DNA of 33,624 bases from Isoptericola sp. (GTDB taxonomy: Bacteria; Actinomycetota; Actinomycetes; Actinomycetales; Cellulomonadaceae): assembly GCA_031181105.1 (NCBI GenBank), contig JAPSLD010000008.1, positions 1 to 33,624 on the forward strand. Reading direction: 5' to 3'. A program made the position numbers and the translations under genes. Positions within the stretch are counted from its first letter, which is position 1, and each line of letters begins with the position of its first letter. The notes below the pieces were generated by a model. The model worked only from the letters and a program-made list of their open reading frames with translations. It had not been told where the DNA came from and searched no databases. Shown in pieces: positions 7,628 through 16,389 of the stretch.

Positions 7628-8590
7628 ATGCGCGCGGACCGCCTGATCCAGGTCCTCATGATCCTCCAGAGCCGGCCACGGGTGACGGCGGCCGAGCTCG
7701 CGACGAAGCTCGAGGTCTCGGTCGCGACGGCGCGTCGCGACCTCGAGGCGCTCTCGACGGCCGGTGTCCCGGTCTACCCGCAGCCGGGGCGCGGCGGCGG
7801 CTGGTCGCTGCTCGGGGGTGCGCGCACGGACCTCAGCGGGCTCACCGAACCGGAGGTGCGCGCCCTCTTCCTGCGCGCGGGCCCGGCGACCTCCGCGTCG
7901 AGCGAGGCACGCGCCGCGCTGCGCAAGCTCGTGCGAGCACTCCCTGCCACCTTCCGCGAGGAGGCGGAGGCGGCCGCGTCCGCGACCGTCGTCGACGCGA
8001 ACCGCTGGGGAGCGACGCCGCCGGAGCGTCCGGGCCTCGTCGATGCGCTCCAGCGTGCCGTCGTCGCCCGGCGACGCGTCCGCCTGCGCTACACCGGCGC
8101 GACAGGGCGCACGTCGGACCGCCGTCTGGATCCGTGGGGCCTGGTCGACAAGCACGGCGTCTGGTACCTCGTGGCGGGGACGGACCGCGGTCCCCGCACG
8201 TACCGGGTCGACCGCATCGACGGGTTCGAGGTCACCGACGCCCCCGCCACCGTGCCCGCGGACCTCGACCTGGGACGGGTGTGGTCCGAGATCGTCGGCG
8301 AGGTGGAGGACCTGCGCTCGACGACGTGGGCGACCGTGCTCGCGCCCGAGCGCGACCTGCACGTGCTGCGGTCTCAGTTCGGGCGGCACTGCCGCGTCGA
8401 CGAGGTCGAGGGCGGTCGCGCGCGCGTGCGTCTCGGGGCGTCGTGCCCGCTCGACATCGCGCGCCATCTCGCGGGCTGGGGTGGCGCCGTCGAGGTCGTC
8501 GAGCCGGACTCCGTGCGCGCCGAGCTCGCACGGCTCGGGGAGGAGCTCGTCTCCCGGTACGGCCCGACGGCGGCGAGCGGCCGCGCCTGA
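7628..8590 (+). CDS. WYL-domain transcriptional regulator (YafY/DeoR-like)
   Basis: This 320-aa protein has an N-terminal winged helix-turn-helix (about residues 3-60, with VTAAELATKLEVSVATARRD as the HTH), a linker, and a WYL domain at about 137-205. The literal W179-Y180-L181 triplet is followed by GTDRGPRTYRVDRI. A C-terminal WCX-type domain runs to the end. WYL regulators respond to nucleotides or other small ligands and usually control a neighbouring gene. CAGTCT ends 6 nt before the ATG, so the mRNA may be leaderless. It is divergent from the VOC gene with a perfect inverted repeat between them, consistent with autoregulation plus control of VOC. No CRISPR or defence genes are nearby. 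Confidence 0.9.
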   Translation: MRADRLIQVLMILQSRPRVTAAELATKLEVSVATARRDLEALSTAGVPVYPQPGRGGGWSLLGGARTDLSGLTEPEVRALFLRAGPATSASSEARAALRKLVRALPATFREEAEAAASATVVDANRWGATPPERPGLVDALQRAVVARRRVRLRYTGATGRTSDRRLDPWGLVDKHGVWYLVAGTDRGPRTYRVDRIDGFEVTDAPATVPADLDLGRVWSEIVGEVEDLRSTTWATVLAPERDLHVLRSQFGRHCRVDEVEGGRARVRLGASCPLDIARHLAGWGGAVEVVEPDSVRAELARLGEELVSRYGPTAASGRA

Positions 8591-8706
8591 GGAGAGTCGT
8601 GTGCGGGGTGCACCTGGCCGTGGGCCGGCGCGGTCACGCGGCGGTCGCTGGGAAGCCGGGCCGGGCGACGACGGCGCGGGTGACGCGGGTGCCCAGCCGC
8701 GAAGCG

Positions 8707-8743
8707 CGGCACCCCCGCCGCCACGAGGGCGACGGGGGTGCCG
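8707..8743. terminator. Bidirectional terminator hairpin between the WYL gene and glnA
   Basis: CGGCACCCCCG (8707-8717) and CGGGGGTGCCG (8733-8743) form a perfect 11-bp stem with a 15-nt loop between two convergent genes. The rest of the 199-nt gap (8591-8789) shows nothing recognisable. Confidence 0.75.
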
Positions 8744-8789
8744 TCTGCGCAGGTCGGAGCCTCACGGCCGCAGCCGTGGGCGCCGACTG

Positions 8790-10214
8790 TCAGATGTCGT
8801 AGTACAGCTCGAACTCGTGCGGGTGCGGGCGCAGGCGGATCGGGTCGATCTCGTTCGTGCGCTTGTAGTCGATCCAGGTCGCGATGAGGTCCTCGGAGAA
8901 GACGTCGCCCTGGGTCAGGAACTCGTGGTCGCGCTCGAGGTTGTCGAGCGCCTCGCCCAGCGACGCCGGGACCTGGGCGATCTGCGCGTGCTCCTCGGGC
9001 GGCAGCTCGTACAGGTCCTTGTCGATCGGTGCCGGCGGCTCGATGCGGTTCTTGATGCCGTCGATGCCGGCCAGCAGCTGGGCCGCGAACGCGAGGTACG
9101 GGTTGGCCGACGGGTCCGGCACGCGGAACTCGACGCGCTTGGCCTTGGGCGAGGACCCCGTGACGGGGATGCGGATGCACGCGGAGCGGTTCCGGGCCGA
9201 GTAGACCAGGTTGACCGGCGCCTCGTAGCCCGGCACGAGGCGGTGGTACGAGTTGACCGACGGGTTCGTGAACGCGAGGAGCGACGGCGCGTGCTTGAGC
9301 AGGCCGCCGATGTACCAGCGGGCCATGTCGGACAGGCCGCCGTAGCCCTTCTCGTCGTAGAACAGCGGCTCGCCGTTCAGCCACAGCGACTGGTGGGAGT
9401 GCATGCCCGAGCCGTTGTCGCCGAAGATCGGCTTCGGCATGAACGTGACCGACCGGCCGGCGTTGAAGCCGACGTTGCGGATCACGTACTTGAACTTCAT
9501 GAGGTCGTCGGCCGCGTGCAGGAGGGTGTTGAACCGGTAGTTGATCTCCTGCTGCCCGGCGGTGCCCACCTCGTGGTGCGCGCGCTCGACGTCGAGCCCG
9601 ACCTGGCCCAGGACGGCGCACATGTCGTCACGCAGGTCCGCGAAGCGGTCGGAGGGGGAGACGGGGAAGTAGCCGCCCTTGTACCGCGTCTTGTAGGCGA
9701 GGTTCCCGCCCTCCTCCTCGCGGCCGGTGTTCCACGCGGCCTCGACGGAGTCGATCTGGTAGAAGCTGCGGTGCGAGTTGGTCTCGAAGCGCGCGTCGTC
9801 GAAGACGTAGAACTCCGCCTCGGGCGCGAAGTACGCGGTGTCCGCGATGCCGGTCGAGGCGAGGTAGGCCTCGGCCTTGGCGGCGATGTTGCGCGGGTCG
9901 CGGTCGTACGGCTCGTCGGTGAACGGGTCCACGATCGAGAAGTTGATGACCAGCGTCTTGCGCTTGCGGAACGGGTCGATGAACGCCGTCTTGACGTCCG
10001 GGACCAGCTTCATGTCCGACTCGTGGATCGCCTGGAAGCCGCGGATCGACGACCCGTCGAACATGAGGCCGTCGGTGAACGAGTCCTCGGAGAACTGCTC
10101 GACGGGGATGTTGAAGTGCTGCATCACGCCCGGCAGGTCGATGAACCGGACGTCGATGAACTCCACCCCCTCGTTGCGGGTGAAGGCGATGGCCTCCTCG
10201 GCGTTGCTGAACAT
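8790..10214 (-). CDS. glnA: Type I glutamine synthetase
   Basis: Glutamine synthetase joins ammonia to glutamate using ATP, the main ammonia-assimilation reaction. The 474-aa length is standard for the GSI-beta subunit of the cytoplasmic dodecamer. Visible signatures are [10 protein letters not shown] (51-60), the metal ligands in EAEF (132-135) and [12 protein letters not shown] (213-224), [11 protein letters not shown] (268-278), NRSACIRIP (342-350), and the adenylylation loop [10 protein letters not shown] with Tyr402. The adenylylation site implies control by GlnE in addition to transcriptional control. AAGGAG lies 10 nt upstream of the ATG, and a double GlnR box lies in the promoter. The gene is divergent from the RDD gene and ends at a shared hairpin. 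Confidence 0.98.
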   Translation of the reverse strand: MFSNAEEAIAFTRNEGVEFIDVRFIDLPGVMQHFNIPVEQFSEDSFTDGLMFDGSSIRGFQAIHESDMKLVPDVKTAFIDPFRKRKTLVINFSIVDPFTDEPYDRDPRNIAAKAEAYLASTGIADTAYFAPEAEFYVFDDARFETNSHRSFYQIDSVEAAWNTGREEEGGNLAYKTRYKGGYFPVSPSDRFADLRDDMCAVLGQVGLDVERAHHEVGTAGQQEINYRFNTLLHAADDLMKFKYVIRNVGFNAGRSVTFMPKPIFGDNGSGMHSHQSLWLNGEPLFYDEKGYGGLSDMARWYIGGLLKHAPSLLAFTNPSVNSYHRLVPGYEAPVNLVYSARNRSACIRIPVTGSSPKAKRVEFRVPDPSANPYLAFAAQLLAGIDGIKNRIEPPAPIDKDLYELPPEEHAQIAQVPASLGEALDNLERDHEFLTQGDVFSEDLIATWIDYKRTNEIDPIRLRPHPHEFELYYDI

Positions 10215-10258
10215 GAGTGCGCTCCTTGGTGGGACGGTGCCAGGTGCTCGGCGCCTCG

Positions 10259-10264
10259 ACGCTA
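10259..10264 (-). promoter_or_regulatory. Predicted -10 element of glnA
   Basis: TAGCGT on the minus strand, about 45 nt before the glnA start and 10 nt downstream of the GlnR boxes. The transcript would carry a leader with a normal Shine-Dalgarno sequence. Confidence 0.45.
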
Positions 10265-10274
10265 GAGCCGCGTC

Positions 10275-10312
10275 GTTTCTCCGGCGTGGCGGAAGTGTTT
10301 CGGGCACGTAAC
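10275..10312 (-). promoter_or_regulatory. Double GlnR-type operator upstream of glnA
   Basis: On the minus strand the site reads GTTAC-N6-GAAAC-N6-GCCAC-N6-GAAAC, four 5-bp half sites at exact 11-bp spacing. This matches the published actinomycete GlnR consensus (gTnAC-N6-GAAAC, repeated). It lies just upstream of the predicted glnA -10, in the position expected for nitrogen-dependent activation. It is also 39-76 nt upstream of the divergent RDD start. Confidence 0.85.
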
Positions 10313-10337
10313 GCAGAGCCGCCTGGAGCTCGCCGCG

Positions 10338-10343
10338 TACGCT
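10338..10343 (+). promoter_or_regulatory. Predicted -10 element of the RDD gene
   Basis: TACGCT ends 7 nt before the ATG at 10351. The 7 nt include GGGAGG, but a transcript starting at or near the ATG would lose it. Confidence 0.45.
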
Positions 10344-10350
10344 GGGAGGC

Positions 10351-10833
10351 ATGGTGTCACGGGAGGGACTCGGGTCTTGGCTCGAGGGAGGATCTGTCTC
10401 GGGTGCCGAGACCGGCGGAGCCCGCCTCGGCCTCCCGGACGCGGGGCCCGGTTCGCGTGCGCGCCTGGGACGGCGGCTCGCGGCTCTGACCGTGGACTGG
10501 CTCGTGGCTACGCTCGTGGCCGTCGCGGTGTTCCGGCCGAGCGCGCCCGGCGTCCTCGAGCTCGTCTCGCACCTGCCCGCCTGGTCCCAGGTGGCGATCT
10601 TCGCGGCGATGAACCTGCTCCTCGTGAGCACGGCCGGCGCCACCATCGGGCACCGCCTGCTCGGCCTGCAGGTGCGTCTGGTCGGGGCCGGGGCGGACGA
10701 GGCGGTCGGCTTCGCGCGCGGCGCGGTGCGCACCGTCCTGCTCTGCCTGGTGATCCCGGCGGTGGTGTGGGACGCCGACGGCCGCGGCCTGCACGACAGG
10801 GCCGCGGGCACCGTCATCGTGCGACGGCGCTGA
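10351..10833 (+). CDS. RDD-family membrane protein
   Basis: This 160-aa protein has an Arg/Gly-rich N-terminus, then the RDD domain: [20 protein letters not shown] (first helix with the conserved R and D), a second helix near 80-98, an [14 protein letters not shown] loop, and a third helix ending with [21 protein letters not shown] proteins are small inner-membrane proteins, and some are linked to ion or solute transport. The position next to glnA is conserved in many actinobacteria. Its 3' end overlaps the convergent dihydrofolate-reductase-like gene by 20 nt, and no terminator lies between them. Confidence 0.9.
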   Translation: MVSREGLGSWLEGGSVSGAETGGARLGLPDAGPGSRARLGRRLAALTVDWLVATLVAVAVFRPSAPGVLELVSHLPAWSQVAIFAAMNLLLVSTAGATIGHRLLGLQVRLVGAGADEAVGFARGAVRTVLLCLVIPAVVWDADGRGLHDRAAGTVIVRRR

Positions 10834-11446
10834 CCCCGTCCCGGCTCGCGCCGTCGACCGCGTAGACCAGGACGACGTTGTCCGACCCCTCGAAGCGGCG
10901 GACGTCGCGCAGCCGCAGCCCGCGCACCTCTTCCCGAGGGAGCGGCCGACCGCCGCCCAGCATCAGCGGACCGACCATGAGGTGCAGCTCGTCGACGAGC
11001 CCCTGGACGAGGAGCGCCTGCCACGTCGTGGGGCTGCCGAACACCACGGCCTCGCCGTCGCGCGAGGCCTTGAGACCGGCCACGCCGCTGCGCGGGACCA
11101 CCGTCGTGCGGCTCGCCCACGGTGCGGCCGGGTCGACCGCCAGGGAGTCGGAGACCACCACGACGTCCACCTCCTCGAACCGGCGGCTCAGCGCGCGGTT
11201 GTCGTCGCTGTACGTCAGCACGGACTCCGGGTCGTCCGGGTCCGGCTCGTGGTGCTGGACGTCGGGCCAGTAGGAGCTGAAGAGGCGGTAGGACGCGACC
11301 CCGACCAGGACGGTGTCCGCCGCCGTGATCCGCTCGAGGTTGTAGGCGTCGAACGCCTGGTCCATCGGCAGGTCGAGGACGTCGTCCTGCGGTCCCGCCA
11401 CGAAGCCGTCGAGCGAGACGATGTTGCTCACGACGATCTTCATCAT
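10814..11446 (-). CDS. Dihydrofolate-reductase-like (RibD C-terminal domain) protein
   Basis: This 210-aa protein begins with [18 protein letters not shown], the typical N-terminal strand and NADPH-side loop of the RibD_C/DHFR-like family. It ends with [23 protein letters not shown] and [12 protein letters not shown], the usual dinucleotide-binding end. Members of this branch are generic NADPH-dependent reductases and are not proven folate enzymes. There are two adjacent ATG codons (11446 and 11443). GGAGGGAG lies 7 nt upstream but is buried in a perfect 16-bp hairpin. The gene separates RDD from DUF4191, which are often neighbours in relatives, so it looks like a later insertion. Confidence 0.85.
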   Translation of the reverse strand: MMKIVVSNIVSLDGFVAGPQDDVLDLPMDQAFDAYNLERITAADTVLVGVASYRLFSSYWPDVQHHEPDPDDPESVLTYSDDNRALSRRFEEVDVVVVSDSLAVDPAAPWASRTTVVPRSGVAGLKASRDGEAVVFGSPTTWQALLVQGLVDELHLMVGPLMLGGGRPLPREEVRGLRLRDVRRFEGSDNVVLVYAVDGASRDGVSAVAR

Positions 11447-11452
11447 GTGAGA

Positions 11453-11491
11453 GCTCCCTCCAGGTCTGTGCTGTGCAGACCTGGAGGGAGC
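11453..11491 (-). terminator. Perfect 16-bp hairpin: terminator of the lip operon that also hides a ribosome binding site
   Basis: GCTCCCTCCAGGTCTG (11453-11468) and its exact complement (11476-11491) flank a 7-nt loop. On the minus strand the hairpin starts 24 nt after the DUF4191 stop. Its 3' arm contains GGAGGGAG, the only Shine-Dalgarno sequence of the next gene (start 11446). Read-through RNA would therefore fold the ribosome binding site into the stem. Confidence 0.8.
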
Positions 11492-11515
11492 CCAGAAGTC
11501 ATCGTCCGGCGCCGG

Positions 11516-12256
11516 TCAGCGGCCGCGCATGCCCTTGCGGTCGGGCCGCGCCTTGGTCGGGTCGATGCCCTTGGGGATCGGCAGGCGGGCCGCGCCGAGC
11601 GCGCGCAGGCGCTTGCTCACCTCGGCGGCCTCCGGACGGGTCAGCGTCTTCTTGAGCTTGCGGACCTTGCCCGCCACCTTGGGCAGCGGGACCTGGCCCT
11701 CGTCGGTGCCGCACTGGATGGTCGTGATCGGCACGTTGGGCAGCACGCGCGCGACGCGCTTGCGCTCGTCCTCGAGCAGCCGCGTGACCCGGTGCTTCGG
11801 GCCCTCGCTGACGAGGACGACGCCCGGGCGGCCGACCCCGCGGAAGACGAAGTCCTGCGTGCGCGGGTTGACGGCGACCGGCTCGTCGTCGAAGACCCAG
11901 CCGCCGCGGACCGTGCCGAGCGCGGCGCGGACGGCGCCGGGCTGGCCCTCGATCTGGGTGTAGGCGGCCCGCTCGGCGCGGCGCGTCAGGATGAACATCG
12001 CGCCGAGCAGCGCGAACGGCAGGCCGACGATCGTCGCGTAGATCGGGTGGTCCGTGAGGAACCCGATCAGGAGCGCGACGGCGAGGATGCCCACGAACAC
12101 CGCCAGCATGACCCACGTGACGAGCGGGTCCTGCCGCTTGGTCATGGTGTAGGCGGCCCACACCTGGTGGTACCAGCGCTGCTTCTTGGGCTTCTTCTGC
12201 TTCTTCGGGGTGGGCGCCTCGGCACTGTCGCCGGCGCCGGACTTCGTGCGGGCCAT
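11516..12256 (-). CDS. DUF4191 membrane protein
   Basis: This 246-aa protein has a Lys-rich N-terminus (18-26), two membrane helices (about 45-63 and 68-90) and a soluble C-terminal domain with a VGRPGVVLVSEGPKHRVTRLL segment typical of DUF4191. The function is unknown. The family sits next to lipA in many actinobacteria. The gene starts 11 nt after the lipA stop, so it is in the lipB-lipA operon. TAGACT, which includes the lipA stop TAG, ends 8 nt before its ATG and may be an additional internal promoter. The operon probably ends at the hairpin at 11453-11491. Confidence 0.9.
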   Translation of the reverse strand: MARTKSGAGDSAEAPTPKKQKKPKKQRWYHQVWAAYTMTKRQDPLVTWVMLAVFVGILAVALLIGFLTDHPIYATIVGLPFALLGAMFILTRRAERAAYTQIEGQPGAVRAALGTVRGGWVFDDEPVAVNPRTQDFVFRGVGRPGVVLVSEGPKHRVTRLLEDERKRVARVLPNVPITTIQCGTDEGQVPLPKVAGKVRKLKKTLTRPEAAEVSKRLRALGAARLPIPKGIDPTKARPDRKGMRGR

Positions 12257-12264
12257 GGTCGTCG

Positions 12265-12270
12265 AGTCTA
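12265..12270 (-). promoter_or_regulatory. Possible internal -10 element for the DUF4191 gene
   Basis: TAGACT ends 8 nt before the ATG at 12256, and its TAG is the lipA stop codon. Confidence 0.35.
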
Positions 12271-13278
12271 CTGGCCGGTGCGGGCCACGAGGCTCGCCGC
12301 CTCCTGCCGCGACGTCGTCGGCTCCGCGAGGTGCGCGAGCGACTCGGGGATCGCCCGGCCGCGCTTCGTCATGGCCTGGCCCCACAGCCGGCCCGCGCGG
12401 TACGACGAGCGCACGAGCGGCCCGGCCATGACGCCGAGGAACCCGATCTCCTCGGCGTACTCCGAGAGCTCCACGAACTCCTCGGGCCGCACCCAGCGCT
12501 CGACCGGGTGGTGGCGCACCGACGGGCGCAGGTACTGCGTGATGGTGATGAGGTCGCAGCCGGCGTCGTGCAGGTCGACGAGCGCCTGCTTGACCTCGTC
12601 GACCGTCTCGCCCATGCCGAGGATGAGGTTGGACTTGGTGACCAGGCCGGCGTCGCGGGCGCGCGTGAGCACGGACAGCGACCGGTCGTAGCGGAACGCG
12701 GGCCGGATCTGCTTGAAGATGCGCGGCACGGTCTCGACGTTGTGCGCCAGCACCTCGGGACGCGAGTCGTTGACGGCGTCGAGGAGCTCGGGGATCGCGT
12801 TGAAGTCGGGGATGAGCAGCTCGACGCCGGTGCCCGGGTTGAGCGCGTGGATCTGGCGGACGGTCTCCGCGTAGAGCCACGCCCCGCCGTCGGCGAGGTC
12901 GTCGCGCGCCACGCCCGTCACCGTCGAGTACCGCAGGCCCATGGCACGGACGGACTCCGCGACGCGGCGCGGCTCGTCGGCGTCGAAGTCCGCGGGCTTG
13001 CCCGTGTCGATCTGGCAGAAGTCGCACCGCCGCGTGCACTGGTCGCCGCCGATGAGGAACGTCGCCTCCCGGTCCTCCCAGCACTCGAAGATGTTGGGAC
13101 AGCCGGCCTCCTCGCAGACCGTGTGCAGGCCCTCGCCCCGCACGAGCCCCTTGAGCTCCTTGTACTCCGGCCCCATGACGGCCCGGGTCTTGATCCACTC
13201 GGGCTTCTTCTCGATGGGTGTCTCAGCGTTGCGGGCCTCGATGCGAAGCATGCGGCGGCCCTCGGGTGCGATGGTCAC
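12268..13278 (-). CDS. lipA: Lipoyl synthase
   Basis: LipA is a radical-SAM enzyme that inserts two sulfur atoms into protein-bound octanoyl groups to make lipoyl cofactors. The 336-aa length is normal. The auxiliary 4Fe-4S cluster is bound by C55, C60 and C66 ([12 protein letters not shown]), and the radical-SAM cluster by C81, C85 and C88 (CTRRCDFC). The conserved RSSY serine that binds the auxiliary cluster is at 291-292. The GTG at 13278 is chosen because GGAGGG lies 9 nt upstream and the family N-terminus begins there; the longer open frame runs into lipB. It follows lipB by 26 nt. The nearby sucB product is a substrate. Confidence 0.97.
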   Translation of the reverse strand: MTIAPEGRRMLRIEARNAETPIEKKPEWIKTRAVMGPEYKELKGLVRGEGLHTVCEEAGCPNIFECWEDREATFLIGGDQCTRRCDFCQIDTGKPADFDADEPRRVAESVRAMGLRYSTVTGVARDDLADGGAWLYAETVRQIHALNPGTGVELLIPDFNAIPELLDAVNDSRPEVLAHNVETVPRIFKQIRPAFRYDRSLSVLTRARDAGLVTKSNLILGMGETVDEVKQALVDLHDAGCDLITITQYLRPSVRHHPVERWVRPEEFVELSEYAEEIGFLGVMAGPLVRSSYRAGRLWGQAMTKRGRAIPESLAHLAEPTTSRQEAASLVARTGQ

Positions 13279-13304
13279 GACGTCGGTCCCTCCGTAGACG
13301 TCCG

Positions 13305-13994
13305 TCAGCCTACGACGGCGGTCGCCGGCTGCGGAGGCTTCTGTCGCCCGGTCGGCGTGACGTCGGTCACGAGCGGCGCGAGGTGGCGCTGGAGCGCCTC
13401 GGCGAGGAGCGGCCGCACCTCGGCGACGGTCACGTCGCGGCCCAGCTCGGCGGACAGGGAGGTCACGTCCGCGTCGTCGATGCCGCACGGGACGATGCGC
13501 CCGAACGCGGCGAGGTCGGGGTCGCAGTTGAGCGCGAGGCCGTGCATGGTCACGCCGCGCGCGACGCGCGCGCCGATGGCGCACACCTTGCGCTCGCGCC
13601 GGTCGCCGTCGGCGGCGAACCACACGCCGGACCTGCCGTCGACCCGGATCGTGGTGAGCCCGAGGGCGGAGCACACGTCCATGACCGCCGCCTCGAGCGT
13701 GCGCACGTACTGCACGACGTCGACGGGGGAGCGCAGCGCGACGATCGGGTACGCGACCAGCTGGCCGGGCCCGTGCCAGGTGATCTTGCCGCCGCGGTCG
13801 ACGTCGACGACGGGCGTGCCGTCGGTCGGGTACTCGTCGCGCCGGGTCCGCCGTCCGGCGGTGTAGACGCTCGCGTGCTCCAGGAGGTACAGGGTCCCGC
13901 CGTGACCACCGGCCTGGACCTCCGCGTGCGTGCGCCGCTGCAGGTCCCAGGCCTCGTGGTAGTCGACGAGGCCCGGCAGGCTCATCAGCTGCAT
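13305..13994 (-). CDS. lipB: Lipoyl(octanoyl) transferase
   Basis: LipB moves octanoyl groups from acyl carrier protein to the lipoyl domains of E2 and GcvH, and LipA then adds sulfur. The protein is 229 aa. Key features are the [17 protein letters not shown] motif (67-83) and the catalytic pair K136 (RKVCAIG) and C170 (RIVPCGI). The ATG at 13994 is preferred to the one at 13985 because TAGCCT ends 7 nt upstream. It is the first gene of lipB-lipA-DUF4191 and is divergent from the MMPL exporter gene, with 57 nt between the starts. Confidence 0.97.
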   Translation of the reverse strand: MQLMSLPGLVDYHEAWDLQRRTHAEVQAGGHGGTLYLLEHASVYTAGRRTRRDEYPTDGTPVVDVDRGGKITWHGPGQLVAYPIVALRSPVDVVQYVRTLEAAVMDVCSALGLTTIRVDGRSGVWFAADGDRRERKVCAIGARVARGVTMHGLALNCDPDLAAFGRIVPCGIDDADVTSLSAELGRDVTVAEVRPLLAEALQRHLAPLVTDVTPTGRQKPPQPATAVVG

Positions 13995-14001
13995 GAGCCC
14001 C

Positions 14002-14007
14002 AGGCTA
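14002..14007 (-). promoter_or_regulatory. Predicted -10 element of the lipB operon
   Basis: TAGCCT ends 7 nt before the lipB ATG, predicting a leaderless mRNA for lipB-lipA-DUF4191. Confidence 0.5.
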
Positions 14008-14051
14008 TCCCCACCCGGCGCAGGCGGGGCCGCGCTGGCACGATGCTCAGC

Positions 14052-16295
14052 ATGCGAAGCGAGAAGCGCCGTGGAGCGCTGCGCGGGGCCCTCGTCGTGG
14101 CGGTCCTGGCGCTGTGGCTCGCCGTGGGTGCGGTCGGCGGGCCGGCGCAGGGGTCGCTGAGCTCGGTGCAGACCAACGACGCGGCCGCGTTCCTGCCGGC
14201 GAGCGCCGAGTCCACGCGGGTCGCCGGGATCGCGTCCCGGTTCGTCGAGTCCGAGACCCTCCCCGCCGTCGTCGTCGCGACGTCCGACGACGGGGACGCG
14301 CTCGGCGACGACCAGCTCGCGGCGCTGCAGCGCCTCGTGCAGCAGCTGCCGGACGCCGCGCTGCCGGGCGCCGGGCCGGGCGACCCGCGCACGGTGGGCG
14401 ACGTCCTCGCGGCCGACCCCGTCCTGGTGCCGTCCCAGGACGGGGACGCGGCGCTCGTCCTCGTCCCGCTCGACGCCGCCGTCGCCGAGCGGACCGTCGG
14501 CGCGGAGGCCGAGTCGGCGACCCTGCTCGCGGTCGAGGCGCTGCGCGAGCTGGCCCGCGGGGAGCCGGCCGACGCGGGCCTCACGGCGCTCGTCACCGGT
14601 GCGGCCGGCTTCGTGGCGGACCTCGTCGGCGCCTTCGGCGCGATCGACCTCGTCCTGCTCCTCGTCGCGCTCGGCGCGGTCCTCGTGATCCTCGCCGTCG
14701 TGTACCGGTCGCCGATCCTGCCGTTCGTGGTCATCCTCTCGGCCGTCCTCGCGCTGTGCCTCGCGGGCCTCGTGGTCTACGAGCTCGCCGCGCGCGGCGT
14801 GCTGACCCTCAACGGCCAGTCGCAGGGGATCCTCTCGATCCTCGTCGTGGGCGCGGCGGTCGACTACTCCCTGCTCCTGGTGGCCCGCTACCGGGAGGAG
14901 CTGCGCCGTCATCCCTCCGCGTCCGCCGCGCTGCGCCGTGCCCTGCGGGCGTCGTGGGCGCCGGTCGCGGCCAGCGCCGGCACGGTGGTCGCCGGCCTGA
15001 TGTGCCTGCTGCTGTCCGACCTCGCGTCGAACCGCAGCCTCGGACCGGTCGCCGGGATCGGGATCGTCGCGGCGTTCCTCGCCTCGATGACGCTGCTGCC
15101 GGCTCTGCTCCTCGTCGCCGGCGACCGCTCGCGCGTGCTCTTCTGGCCCCGGGTGCCGGCGTACGCCGGACCCGGGGACGGCGAGGCGGGCGGCGAGGCG
15201 CACGGCGAGGGGGGCGGCGTCCCTGAGGGCCACGGCGTCTGGTCGCGCGTCGCCCGTGCCGTGGGTCGCCGGCCCCGGCGCGCCTGGGTCGTGACCCTCC
15301 TCGCGCTCGTGGCCGCCGCGGCGTTCGCCCCGCAGCTCGACGCGAGCGGCACCGGGGACGACGAGGTGTTCCTCACCCAGGTCGACGCGGTCGACGGCGA
15401 GGCGGTCGTCCGCGAGCACTTCGAGGGGTTCTCCGCGCAGCCGGCCGTCGTCGTGGCGCCCGAGGACCGCCTGGAGGAGGTCCTCGACGCGGTCACCGCG
15501 CTCGACGGCGTCGCGTCTGCCGCCCCGGTGACCGAGGCGGGGTCGCCCGTGCCGGGCCGGCCGGCCGACGGTGCGCCGCTCGTCGTGGACGGGCAGGTGC
15601 GCGTCGACGTCACGACCGAGGCGCCGTCGGACAGCCAGGAGGCCGTCGAGACCGTCGCGCAGGTGCGCGAGGCGGTGCAGGAGGCGGTCCCGGGCGCGCT
15701 GGTCGGCGGCGCGGCCGCCGAGCGGCTCGACACCCAGCTCGCCGGCCAGCGCGACCTGGTCGTGATCGTGCCCGTGGTCCTGGTCGTGATCCTGCTCATC
15801 CTCATGGCCCTGCTGCGCTCGGTGCTGGCCCCCGTCCTGATCCTCGTGGCGAACGTGCTGTCCTTCGCGGCGTCCCTCGGCGTCGCCGCGCTCGTGTTCG
15901 AGCACCTCTTCGGCTTCCCCGGCGCCGACCCCGCCGTCCCGCTGTACGGGTTCTGCTTCCTGGTGGCCCTGGGCGTCGACTACACGATCTTCCTCATGAC
16001 CCGGGTGCGCGAGGAGACGGTGCTGTGGGGGACGCGCACCGGCGTGCTGCGGGCGCTCGCGGTCACGGGAGCGGTGATCACCTCGGCCGGCGTGGTCCTC
16101 GCCGCGACGTTCGCGGCGCTCGGCGTGATCCCGCTGCTGTTCCTCGCGCAGATCGCGTTCATCGTCGCCTTCGGCGTGCTGCTCGACACCTTCGTCGTGC
16201 GCAGCGTGCTCGTGCCGGCGCTCGTGCACGACGTCGGCCCGGGCGTCTGGTGGCCGAGCCGCCTCGACCGGTCCCCGCGCGAGCCCGCCCGCTGA
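14052..16295 (+). CDS. MMPL/RND-family membrane exporter
   Basis: This 747-aa protein has the two-fold layout of the MMPL family: one N-terminal helix (about 10-30), an extracellular loop, a helix bundle at about 195-360, then a repeat of the pattern with a bundle at about 569-740. The paired motifs [15 protein letters not shown] (about 270) and [15 protein letters not shown] (about 640) are the conserved proton-relay segments. A His/Gly-rich cytoplasmic linker lies between the halves. Family members export lipids, siderophores or drugs; the substrate here is unknown. The ATG at 14052 is preferred to 14043 because CACGAT ends 7 nt upstream. The gene is monocistronic, with a terminator following. 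Confidence 0.92.
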   Translation: MRSEKRRGALRGALVVAVLALWLAVGAVGGPAQGSLSSVQTNDAAAFLPASAESTRVAGIASRFVESETLPAVVVATSDDGDALGDDQLAALQRLVQQLPDAALPGAGPGDPRTVGDVLAADPVLVPSQDGDAALVLVPLDAAVAERTVGAEAESATLLAVEALRELARGEPADAGLTALVTGAAGFVADLVGAFGAIDLVLLLVALGAVLVILAVVYRSPILPFVVILSAVLALCLAGLVVYELAARGVLTLNGQSQGILSILVVGAAVDYSLLLVARYREELRRHPSASAALRRALRASWAPVAASAGTVVAGLMCLLLSDLASNRSLGPVAGIGIVAAFLASMTLLPALLLVAGDRSRVLFWPRVPAYAGPGDGEAGGEAHGEGGGVPEGHGVWSRVARAVGRRPRRAWVVTLLALVAAAAFAPQLDASGTGDDEVFLTQVDAVDGEAVVREHFEGFSAQPAVVVAPEDRLEEVLDAVTALDGVASAAPVTEAGSPVPGRPADGAPLVVDGQVRVDVTTEAPSDSQEAVETVAQVREAVQEAVPGALVGGAAAERLDTQLAGQRDLVVIVPVVLVVILLILMALLRSVLAPVLILVANVLSFAASLGVAALVFEHLFGFPGADPAVPLYGFCFLVALGVDYTIFLMTRVREETVLWGTRTGVLRALAVTGAVITSAGVVLAATFAALGVIPLLFLAQIAFIVAFGVLLDTFVVRSVLVPALVHDVGPGVWWPSRLDRSPREPAR

Positions 16296-16332
16296 CCGAC
16301 CGCACCGGACCGCCCTGACGTGGTCTCGACCT

Positions 16333-16359
16333 GGACCGCGCCGGGCCTCGGCGCGGTCC
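16333..16359 (+). terminator. Terminator hairpin after the MMPL gene
   Basis: GGACCGCGCC (16333-16342) and GGCGCGGTCC (16350-16359) form a perfect 10-bp stem with a 7-nt loop, 37 nt past the MMPL stop. Confidence 0.7.
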
Positions 16360-16389
16360 CGACGGCGCCGCGTCGTGCACCATGGGGGC

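Noticed and set aside
7628-8590. WYL-domain protein as a sign of a CRISPR or phage-defence island
   Set aside because: No cas, nuclease, methylase or other defence gene is present in the window; the VOC neighbour is a better partner.
16375-16389. Earlier ATG codons for the Gfo/Idh/MocA gene
   Set aside because: They fall within or beside the CACCAT -10-like element, and the family N-terminus fits the ATG at 16390.
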